Assembly: GCF_022695595.1 (NCBI RefSeq)
Contig: NZ_CP074380.1
Span: 2,287,501 to 2,351,500 of the forward strand
Direction of reading: 5' to 3'
DNA from: Streptomyces sp. MST-110588
GTDB taxonomy: Bacteria > Actinomycetota > Actinomycetes > Streptomycetales > Streptomycetaceae
Length of the DNA stretch: 64,000 bases
This document shows, in pieces, positions 19,517 to 27,532 of this stretch. The translations under genes and the position numbers were made by a program. Within the stretch, counting starts at the first letter, position 1. The number at the start of each line of letters is the position of its first letter. A model generated the notes under the pieces. That model was not told the origin of the DNA and did not search any database. It saw only the letters and a program-made list of their open reading frames with translations.

Positions 19517-21402
19517 CCACCACCACGACGACCACGGCCACGACCATGACGACCGACAAGTCCGCCGGACCCGCCCCCTCAGGAACGGGAGCGGGAACGG
19601 AAACAACTGACGAGTTCGAGAACGACACACTGACCACGCCCAAAGGGGCCTCCCGCTCCCTCATGGGCTCGCTGCTGCGCCCGCACACCCGTCGCGTCCG
19701 CGTCTCCGCGCTGCTCCTGCTGCTCCAGCAGGCCGCCGTGCAGGCGGGCCCACTGCTGGTCGCGTACGCCATCGACCGCGCCGTGCCCGCCCTGCGGGCC
19801 CACGACTACGGCCCGCTCATCGCCGTCGCCGTCGGCTATCTCCTGTGTGCCTCGGCCTCCGGCGGCTTCCAGTACGCCTTCATCCGGCTCTCCGCCCGCG
19901 TCAGCCAGGACGTCCTCCTCGACCTGCGCGGACGCATCTTCCGCCACGGCCAGGCCCTGAGCCTGGACTTCCACGAGCGCTACACCTCCGGCCGGCTGAT
20001 ATCGCGGGCGACCACGGACGTGGAGTCGCTGCGCGAACTGCTCAACGAGGGCCTGCAGGAGCTGCTGGTCGTCGTGCTGTCCACCCTCTACATCACGGCG
20101 ACGCTGCTGTACCTGGACTGGGAGCTGGGACTGGCGGCCATCGCCTCCGCCGGCCCGCTCTACTTCCTCGTACGCTCCTTCCAGCGCCGTTCGATGCGGG
20201 TCTACAGCGCGAAGTCCACGGCCACCGCCGCGGTCATCGTGAAGTTCGCCGAGACGGTCAACGGCATCCGGCCGGTGCAGGCGTTCCGCCGCGAGCGGGC
20301 CAACGACGCCGCCTTCGACCGCCTCAACCGTACGCACGAGCGGGTCAACGGCGACGCGGTCCTGGAGATGGCCCGCTATGTCGTCTCCTCGCGGATGGTC
20401 GCCAACTTCGCGGTGGCGGCCATCGTCCTGTGGGGCGCCTACCGGGTCGCCTCCGGCGGGCTGGCCCTGGGCGTCCTGGCCGCCGCCGTGCTGTACCTGC
20501 GCCGCCTGTACGACCCGATCGACCGCCTCGGCATGTTCCTGAACTCCTACCAGTCCGCCGCCGCGTCACTCCAGAAGATCGCGGGCCTGCTCGCCCGGCG
20601 CCCCGCCGTGCCCGAACCCGCCGCCCCGGTGGCCCTGCCCGCACCGCCCGGCGCACACACCGGCCGCGAGGTGCGCTTCGAGGACGTCAGCTTCGCCTAC
20701 CGCACGGGCGGCGAAGTGCTGCCCCGCTTCGACCTGACCCTGGCCGCGGGCCGTACGGTCGCCGTCGTCGGCACCACCGGCGCCGGCAAGTCCACCCTCG
20801 CCAAGCTCCTGGCCCGCTTCTACGACCCGACCGCCGGCCGGGTGCTCCTGGACGGCGTGGACCTGCGCGAGCTGTCCACGGCCGAACTGCGCCGCAATGT
20901 CGTCATGGTGACGCAGGAGGCGTTCCTCTTCTCCGGCACGGTCGCCGAGAACATCGCCGTCGGCCGCCCGGACGCCACCCGTGAGGAGATCGAACGCGCC
21001 GCCAAGGCCATCGGCGCCCACGACTTCATCGCCGCCCTGCCCGACGGGTACGACACCGACGTACGCAAGCGCGGCGGCCGGATTTCCGCCGGTCAGCGCC
21101 AGTTGGTCGCCTTCGCCCGGGCCCTGCTCGCCGATCCCGCCGTACTGATCCTGGACGAGGCGACCAGCTCCCTGGACATCCCCGGCGAACGTGCGGTGCA
21201 GCGCGCCATGGATACCGTCCTGCGCGGCCGTACGGCGGTCGTCATCGCCCACCGCCTGTCCACCGTCGAAACCGCCGACCGCGTCCTGGTCATGTCCCAC
21301 GGCCGCGTCATCGAGGACGGCCCGCCCACCGAACTCATCACCAAGGAGAACGGCCACTTCGCCCAGCTCCACCGCGCCTGGCAGGACAGCGTGGTCCACT
21401 GA
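19513..21402 (+). CDS. ABC exporter half-transporter B (canonical Walker B)
   Basis: A 629-residue partner of the preceding gene, starting at the ATG inside the ATGA overlap. A Thr-rich start is followed by six membrane helices and an ATPase domain with Walker A GTTGAGKST near residue 422. The signature is ISAGQRQL near 525 rather than LSGGQ, and Walker B LILDEATSSLD has the normal catalytic Glu. With the partner's normal LSGGQ this makes one competent ATP site. The partner's Asp plus this SAGQ makes the degenerate one. The D-loop and H-loop (IAHRLSTVETADR) are intact. The two genes therefore encode one asymmetric heterodimeric exporter at the cytoplasmic membrane. It converges on the serine hydrolase gene. 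Confidence 0.92.
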   Translation: MTTTTTTTATTMTTDKSAGPAPSGTGAGTETTDEFENDTLTTPKGASRSLMGSLLRPHTRRVRVSALLLLLQQAAVQAGPLLVAYAIDRAVPALRAHDYGPLIAVAVGYLLCASASGGFQYAFIRLSARVSQDVLLDLRGRIFRHGQALSLDFHERYTSGRLISRATTDVESLRELLNEGLQELLVVVLSTLYITATLLYLDWELGLAAIASAGPLYFLVRSFQRRSMRVYSAKSTATAAVIVKFAETVNGIRPVQAFRRERANDAAFDRLNRTHERVNGDAVLEMARYVVSSRMVANFAVAAIVLWGAYRVASGGLALGVLAAAVLYLRRLYDPIDRLGMFLNSYQSAAASLQKIAGLLARRPAVPEPAAPVALPAPPGAHTGREVRFEDVSFAYRTGGEVLPRFDLTLAAGRTVAVVGTTGAGKSTLAKLLARFYDPTAGRVLLDGVDLRELSTAELRRNVVMVTQEAFLFSGTVAENIAVGRPDATREEIERAAKAIGAHDFIAALPDGYDTDVRKRGGRISAGQRQLVAFARALLADPAVLILDEATSSLDIPGERAVQRAMDTVLRGRTAVVIAHRLSTVETADRVLVMSHGRVIEDGPPTELITKENGHFAQLHRAWQDSVVH

Positions 21403-21460
21403 CGGCCGACGGGGACCGGACCGGCCGGGGAGTTCGGTGGGCCCGGGGTGCCGCCCGCGC

Positions 21461-22744
21461 TCAGTCTGCGAACTTTCCCGTCCCGGCGTTCCCGCCCGTG
21501 CCCGGGGCCTTGCCGCAGAACTCCGCCTCGATGATGTCGTAGTAGACCGACGAGTTGGTCAGCCAGTCGCCGTTGATCTGGAACGTCAGCCGGTGGGAGC
21601 CGTCCTTCGTGCCGGTCGTCGCGGACAGTGAGCCGTTGGTCCGGCCGGTGTGCCCGTAGACCGTCACGCCGCAGGACAGCTTCAGGGAGTCGACCCCGAG
21701 GCCGTACGCGCCGCCGCCGCCCGCCGGCGCCCCGTCCAGCATCTTGTCGAGCTGGGCGGGCGGCAGCAGACGGCCCCGCATCAGGGCGTGCTGGAAGCGG
21801 TTGAGGTCGTCGGCGGTGGAGATGATCTCGCCTGCCGCGCCGAGCCAGGTCATGTTCTGTTCGGTGGCGTCGTGGACGGGGGCGTCGGGGTCCTTGGAGT
21901 GGAGCCGGGAGTAGGCGACGGGGTGCGGCGCCGGCATCCTCGGGTCGGTGCCGGGGAAGGAGGTGCCGGTCAGCTTCAGCGGCTCGATGATGCGGCGGGT
22001 GGCTTCCTGGGCGTACGTGTGGCCGGTCGCCTTCTCGATGACCAGGCCGGCCAGGACGTAATTGGTGTTGGAGTAGGCCGGGTTCGCCTTGGGCGGCGCC
22101 ATCTTCAGTGCGACGGCGACCAGGTCCTGCGGCCGGTAGGTGTCGTAGCGGTGCTCGGGAAAGCCGCTGCCCGAGGTCTTGACGTGGAACGCCTCGTCGC
22201 CGGTGTAGTCGGGCAGGCCGCTGGTGTGGGAGAGCAGTTGCCGCAGGGTGATCTTGTGGCCGTCGTAGCCGTTGCCGCGTACGAGGCCCGGCAGCCACTT
22301 CTCCACCGTGTCCTCCGTGCTCAGCCTCCCCTCGGCCTCCAGTTGGAGCATGACGGTGCCGATGAACATCTTGGTGTTGCTCGCCGCCCGGAAGTGTTCG
22401 CCGGTCAAGCGCGGGCGCCCGGTGGCGGTGTCCGACAGGCCCACCGCGCCGGACCACGCACCTCTCGCGTCGTGGACCTTGGCGATCACGCCGGGCAGTT
22501 CGCCGGAGCCGACGACCTGCCGCAGTGCGGCCAGGGTCGCCTCGTGGCCGCCCCGGCGGGCCTGCCCCGCCCCGGTTCCGTACGCGGACTTCCCGTGAGT
22601 GGATGTTCCGTACGCCGTGTCCGCCGTCGCCCCATAGGGGGCCGCGGACGCGGTCAGGGTGCCCGCCCCGACCGCCGCGGTCGTCGTCAGGGTGAGCAGA
22701 ACGGTACGCAGGGTACGTACGGGACGCCGGACTCGCTGCTTCAT
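21461..22744 (-). CDS. Exported serine hydrolase (class C beta-lactamase / D-Ala-D-Ala carboxypeptidase family)
   Basis: A 427-residue secreted protein with a Sec signal peptide (RTVLLTLTTTAAVGAGTLTA, cut near residue 34), then a low-complexity Tyr/Gly/Thr linker to residue 65. The penicillin-binding fold has all three active-site motifs: SNTK with Ser122/Lys125, YSN at 224-226, and HTG in the C-terminal strand (VYGHTGRTNGSLS). Relatives include R61 D-Ala-D-Ala carboxypeptidase and esterases. The motif set fits the R61-like group better than a true beta-lactamase, but hydrolytic specificity cannot be set from sequence. The last residues hold one Cys (EAEFCGK) that may pair with the one at LKLSCGV. 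It starts with ATG at 22744, divergent from the first M4 protease. Confidence 0.92.
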   Translation of the reverse strand: MKQRVRRPVRTLRTVLLTLTTTAAVGAGTLTASAAPYGATADTAYGTSTHGKSAYGTGAGQARRGGHEATLAALRQVVGSGELPGVIAKVHDARGAWSGAVGLSDTATGRPRLTGEHFRAASNTKMFIGTVMLQLEAEGRLSTEDTVEKWLPGLVRGNGYDGHKITLRQLLSHTSGLPDYTGDEAFHVKTSGSGFPEHRYDTYRPQDLVAVALKMAPPKANPAYSNTNYVLAGLVIEKATGHTYAQEATRRIIEPLKLTGTSFPGTDPRMPAPHPVAYSRLHSKDPDAPVHDATEQNMTWLGAAGEIISTADDLNRFQHALMRGRLLPPAQLDKMLDGAPAGGGGAYGLGVDSLKLSCGVTVYGHTGRTNGSLSATTGTKDGSHRLTFQINGDWLTNSSVYYDIIEAEFCGKAPGTGGNAGTGKFAD

Positions 22745-23165
22745 CGATGGTGTCCTTCGCTCGCGAGGGGGCTGGGTGTGCCCCTGTGGCGTGAGGGACG
22801 CCGAAGTCCGGTACCGGGGTTGACCGGTGTGCCGTACCGGCCGTACCGGCCCTGACGGGCGGGCGGCGGACTCGGTGGCGCGCGAAGGTGTACGTGCCGC
22901 GTGTCCTGTATACGAACCCGATCCTTCGCTCTACGGACGTTTTCCGGCCAACTTCTTGATGAGAGCCTGACAACAACAGCTCTCCGGTGGCACTCTTCCC
23001 GGCAGCCGTCGCACGGCCCCCACAGTTCATCCCGTGCGCACGGCCCGCACCATCCCCCCACACGCTCCAAGAGTTCTGCCTCGCTCTGCCCGGACGACCA
23101 CTTAGCCGCCCGGTTTCCCCCTCGGTCGCGTATCCCAACGGCGCGGCCCCGCAGAAGGAGTCAGT
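22745..23165. promoter_or_regulatory. Divergent intergenic region, serine hydrolase / M4 protease 1
   Basis: This 421-bp region has no supported gene. On the plus strand, 22933-22974 carries a block that recurs upstream of the second M4 protease: ACGGACG, TTTCC and GCCAAC, then CCTGACA starting at 22966. A GAAGGAG ribosome-binding site at 23155-23161 precedes the GTG at 23166. The minus-strand side must hold the hydrolase promoter, but no clear hexamers stand out. Confidence 0.55.
22933..22974 (+). promoter_or_regulatory. Shared M4 protease upstream element, copy 1
   Basis: ACGGACGTTTTCCGGCCAAC at 22933-22952 matches 18 of 20 bases of the element at 25581-25600. In both copies a TGACA follows at exactly 35 bases from the element start (22968 here). 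It lies 233 bases upstream of the GTG. This could be a promoter or activator site common to the two protease genes. The function is inferred from conservation and position. Confidence 0.6.
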
Positions 23166-25438
23166 GTGAGACGCACCCCCATGGGCGTCGGCGCGCCGTA
23201 GCGACCGGTGCCGTCGTCGCCGTGACGGCGATGCTCGCCGTCGGCGCGCAGACCGGCGCCAGCACGGCCGCCCCGGCACAGGCCGCCAAGTCCTTCGCCA
23301 AGCCCGACCCGGGCGCGCTGCCCGTCAAGCTGTCCCCGTCCCAGCGTGCGGAGCTGATACGGGACGCGGGCGCCACCACCGCACAGACCGCGAAGAAGCT
23401 GAGTCTGGGCGCGAAGGAGAAGCTGGTCGTCAAGGACGTGTCCAAGGACGTCGACGGCACCACCCACACCCGCTACGAGCGCACCTACGCCGGACTGCCG
23501 GTACTCGGCGGCGACCTGATCGTCCACGAGACCAGGAGCGGCAAGGTCGAAGGCGTCACCAAGGCCGTGGCCTCCCAGCTCAAGGTGGACGGCACCACGG
23601 CGAAGATCGCGCCGGCCGCCGCCGAGTCCAAGGCCGTCAAGGCGGCGCAGGCGCAGGGGTCCAAGAAGACCACCGCGTCCAAGGACCCGCGCAAGGTGAT
23701 CTGGGTCGCCGACGGCAAGCCCCTTCTGGCGTACGAGACGGTCGTCGGCGGCCTCCAGGACGACGGCACGCCCAACGAGCTGCACGTCATCACCAACGCC
23801 AACACCGGCGCCAAGATCTTCCAGTACCAGGCGATCGAGAACGGCGTCGGCAACAGCCAGTACAGCGGCAAGGTCACCATCGGGACCGCGCCCTCGTACA
23901 CGATGACCGACACCACGCGCGGCAACCACAAGACCTACAACCTCAACCACGGGACGTCCGGGACCGGCACGCTGTTCACCGACCCCGACGACGTGTGGGG
24001 CGACGGCACTCCGCAGAACGCCCAGACCGCCGGCGTGGACGCGCACTACGGCGCGGCGCTGACCTGGGACTACTACAAGAACGTGCATGGCCGCACCGGT
24101 ATCCGGGGGGACGGCGTCGGCGCGTACAGCCGGGTCCACTACGGCAACAACTACGTCAACGCCTTCTGGTCGGACGACTGCTTCTGCATGACGTACGGTG
24201 ACGGCCAGGGCAACGTCAAGCCGCTGACCTCGATCGACGTCGCGGCCCACGAGATGACCCACGGCGTCACCTCCGCCACCGCCAACCTCACCTACAGCGG
24301 CGAGTCCGGCGGTCTGAACGAGGGCACCTCCGACATCTTCGCGGCGGCGGTGGAGTTCAACGCCAACAACTCCGCGGACCCGGGTGACTACCTCGTCGGC
24401 GAGAAGATCGACATCAACGGCAACGGCACGCCGCTGCGTTACATGGACAAGCCCAGCAAGGACGGCCGGTCCAAGGACTACTGGTACTCGGGCATCGGCA
24501 ACGTCGACGTCCACTACTCCTCGGGCGTGGCCAACCACTTCTTCTACCTGCTCTCCGAGGGCAGCGGCGCCAAGGACATCAACGGCGTCCACTACGACAG
24601 CCCGACCTACGACAACCTCCCGGTCCCCGGCATCGGCCGGGCCAACGCCGAGAAGATCTGGTTCAAGGCGCTCAGCCAGTACATGAGCGCGAACACCAAC
24701 TATGCCGCGGCCCGCACCGCAACGCTGCGCGCCGCCGCCGACCTCTTCGGCCAGGACAGCAGCACGTACAACACCGTCGCCAACACCTGGGCCGCGGTCA
24801 ACGTCGGCTCGCGGGTGCCCGACGGCGGCGTGTCCGTCACCAACCCGGGCGACCAGACCAGCACCGTCAACCAGCCGGCCAGCCTGCAGATCAAGGCGAC
24901 CAGCAGCAACAGCGGCGCGCTGAAGTACGCGGCCTCCGGTCTGCCCGCCGGGCTGTCGATCAACGCGAGCACCGGTCTGATCTCCGGTACGCCCACCGCC
25001 ACCGGCACCAGCAGCGTGACGGTCACGGTCACCGACTCGGCGAACAAGACAGGCAGCACCAGCTTCAAGTGGACGGTCAACCCGGCCGGCGGCGGCAATG
25101 TCTTCGAGAACACCGACGACGTCCCGATCCCGGACGCGGGTGCGGCCGTCACCTCGCCGATCAACGTCACCCGCAGCGGCAACGCGCCGAGCAACCTGAA
25201 GGTGGACGTGGACATCGTCCACACCTACCGCGGTGACCTGGTCATCGACCTGGTGGCGCCGGACGGCACCGCCTACCGCCTGAAGAACTCCAACGCCTCG
25301 GACTCGGCGGACAACGTGAAGGCCACGTACACCGTCGACGCCTCCAAGAGGGCCGCCAACGGCGTATGGAAGCTGCGGGTCCAGGACGTCTACGCGCAGG
25401 ACACCGGCTACATCAACAGTTGGAGGCTGACCTTCTGA
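23166..25438 (+). CDS. Extracellular neutral metalloprotease, M4 (thermolysin) family, with Ig-like and P domains (frameshifted in signal peptide as sequenced)
   Basis: About 757 residues if repaired. GTG at 23166 follows GAAGGAG, but the frame hits TAG after 11 codons. One extra C in the C-run at 23176-23180 gives MRRTPHGRRRAVATGAVVAV and a Sec signal ending near AAPAQA. An FTP/PepSY propeptide follows (HTRYERTYAGLPVLGGDLIV), then the M4 catalytic domain with zinc site AAHEMTHGVTSATANLTYSG and GGLNEGTSDIFAAAVEF. Two C-terminal modules come next: an Ig-like domain (PAGLSINASTGLISGTPTAT) and a P/proprotein-convertase domain (VDIVHTYRGDLVIDLVAPDG). The zinc peptidase should be autoprocessed outside the cell. 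It lies directly upstream of a shorter paralogue on the same strand. Confidence 0.92.
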
Positions 25439-25580
25439 GAGCCGCGCGCCGGCCTCCTGGCCCCGGTGGCCTCACAGTTCGCAGGCCGGGCCCGGTAACT
25501 CCATGAAGGTCCGCACACGTCGGGCGTCGCTCCTCGGGAGCGGCGCCCGACTCCGTTATCCGGACATCGATGTTCCCTCC

Positions 25581-25622
25581 ACGGACGATTTCCAGCCAAC
25601 CTGCGGACATGGTCCTGACATG
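25581..25622 (+). promoter_or_regulatory. Shared M4 protease upstream element, copy 2
   Basis: ACGGACGATTTCCAGCCAAC at 25581-25600 is the counterpart of the block at 22933, with TGACA again starting 35 bases on (25616). It lies 130 bases upstream of the GTG at 25711. The flanking sequence between the blocks is mostly not conserved, which argues for selection on the blocks rather than recent duplication. Confidence 0.6.
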
Positions 25623-25710
25623 AACGCGCTCAACTGGCAATGTCCCCCACGCACGTCACACCCGCACCGCTTTGCACCCCCACGTCATTGGCAAAGTAGA
25701 AGGAGTACGC

Positions 25711-27386
25711 GTGACCCCCCACATACCCCGTCACGTCTCGAACCGCCGCTTTTCCCGCAAGACCCGCATCACCGGCTCCCTGATCGCCGCCGCGGCCCTG
25801 GTCGCCGCCGGCGTCACCGCCGGCACCGCGGGCGCGTCCCCAGCCCCGCCCAGGCCACCCCACAGGCCGCCGCCCAGGGCGCCACCCCGCTCAAGCTCAC
25901 CGCCTCGCACCGCGCCGAGCTGCTGCGCGACGCCGACGCCACCAAGGCGCGCGCCGCCCAGGAGCTGGGCCTGGACGCGAAGGAGAAACTGGTCGTCAAG
26001 GACGTCGTCAAGGACGCCGACGGCACCACCCACACCCGCTACGAGCGCACCTACGCCGGACTGCCCGTCCTGGGCGGCGACATGATCGTCCACCGCGCGA
26101 AGAACGGCACGGTCAAGAGCACCACCAAGGCCGTCAAGGCAGCCGTCAAGGTGGCCTCCACCCAGGCGAGAATCGCCCCGAAGGCCGCCGCACAGTCCGC
26201 CCAGGGCACCGCGGTCAAGACCCTCGGCGCGAAGAAGGCCGACGCCAACCAGCCCCGCAAGGTGGTCTGGGCCGCCTCCGGCACGCCCGTCCTGGCGTAC
26301 GAGACCGTCGTGGAAAGCGTCAAGAAGGACGGCACCCCCAGCAAGTTGCACGTCATCACCGACGCGACCAGCGGCAAGAAGCTCTTCCAGTACGACGCCG
26401 TGCACACCGGCAAGGGCGAGAGCGAGTACAGCGGCAGCGTCGAGCTGAGCACCTCCAAGGAGGGCAACGGCTTCACCCTGACCGACGGCGAGCGCGGCGG
26501 CCACAAGACCACCAACCTGGCCAACGGCGAGTCCGGTGACGGCAAGGCGTTCTCCGACGAGGACGACAAGTGGGGCAACGGCAAGGCCGACGACCCGCAG
26601 ACCGCCGCCGTGGACGCCCACTACGGCGCGGCGCAGACCTGGGACTACTACAAGAACGTGCACGGCCGCAGCGGCATCAAGGGCGACGGCAAGGCCGCCT
26701 ACAGCCGCGTCCACTACGGCAACAACTACGTCAACGCCTTCTGGTCGGACGACTGCTTCTGCATGACGTACGGCGACGGCCAGGGCAACAAGCACCCGCT
26801 GACCGCCCTGGACGTCGCGGCCCACGAGATGACCCACGGCGTCACCTCCGCCACCGCCAACCTCACCTACAGCGGCGAGTCGGGCGGCCTCAACGAGGCC
26901 ACCTCCGACATCTTCGGCACCGCCGTGGAGTTCCACGCCAAGAACGCCACCGACCCCGGTGACTACCTCATCGGCGAGAAGATCGACATCAACGGCGACG
27001 GCACCCCGCTGCGTTACATGGACAAGCCCAGCAAGGACGGCCAGTCCCAGGACAACTGGGACTCCAAGACCGGTGGCCTGGACCCGCACTACTCCTCGGG
27101 CGTCGCCAACCACTTCTTCTACCTCCTCTCCGAAGGCAGCGGTGCCAAGGAGATCGGCGGCGTGAAGTACGACAGCCCCACCGCCGACGGCTCCAAGGTC
27201 ACCGGCATCGGCCGCGACAAGGCCGAGAAGATCTGGTTCAAGGCCCTGACGACCTACATGACCTCCAACACCGACTACAAGGCCGCCCGCGAGGCCACCG
27301 TCAAGGCCGCCACCGACCTCTACGGCGCCGACAGCGCCGAGGTCAAGGGCGTGGAGTCCGCCTGGACCGGCGTAGCCGTCAAGTAA
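25711..27386 (+). CDS. Extracellular neutral metalloprotease, M4 (thermolysin) family, short form (frameshifted after signal peptide as sequenced)
   Basis: About 558 residues if repaired. GTG at 25711 follows AAGGAG and encodes a signal peptide (RITGSLIAAAALVAAGVTAG). The frame is lost in the C-rich stretch 25838-25851. One added C gives SPAPAQATPQAAAQGATPLK and joins the propeptide. An FTP/PepSY propeptide (HTRYERTYAGLPVLGGDMIV) is followed by the M4 domain with AAHEMTHGVTSATANLTYSG and GGLNEATSDIFGTAVEF, and HYSSGVANHFFYLLSEGSGA. It stops right after the catalytic domain, without the Ig-like and P modules of its upstream paralogue. It is a secreted zinc endopeptidase, probably for bulk protein use in the soil. 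A strong terminator follows at 27426-27472. Confidence 0.92.
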
Positions 27387-27425
27387 CCCACCCGACCGGG
27401 ACGGGGTGACGTGCACCACCCCAGG

Positions 27426-27472
27426 GCGTCCCCCGCAAGGCATCAACGGCCTTGCGGGGGACGCCTTTCCTT
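27426..27472 (+). terminator. Strong intrinsic terminator after the second M4 protease
   Basis: GCGTCCCCCGCAAGGC (27426-27441) and GCCTTGCGGGGGACGC (27449-27464) form a 16-bp perfect stem with a seven-base loop, followed by CTTTCCTT. It sits between the converging ends of the protease gene and glgP and could work in both directions. Confidence 0.9.
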
Positions 27473-27532
27473 GAACCGTCATTTTCCCTGCGCCCGCACC
27501 CGCACCCGACGGGGACGGAGCGCCGGCCGGGG

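Noticed and set aside
17486..19630. A 714-codon minus-strand frame opposite ABC half A
   Set aside because: Shadow of the exporter gene, whose Walker and signature motifs are intact in the opposite frame.
23166..23201. An 11-codon ORF as a leader peptide before M4 protease 1
   Set aside because: Adding one C turns it into a normal signal-peptide start, so a leader peptide is not needed.
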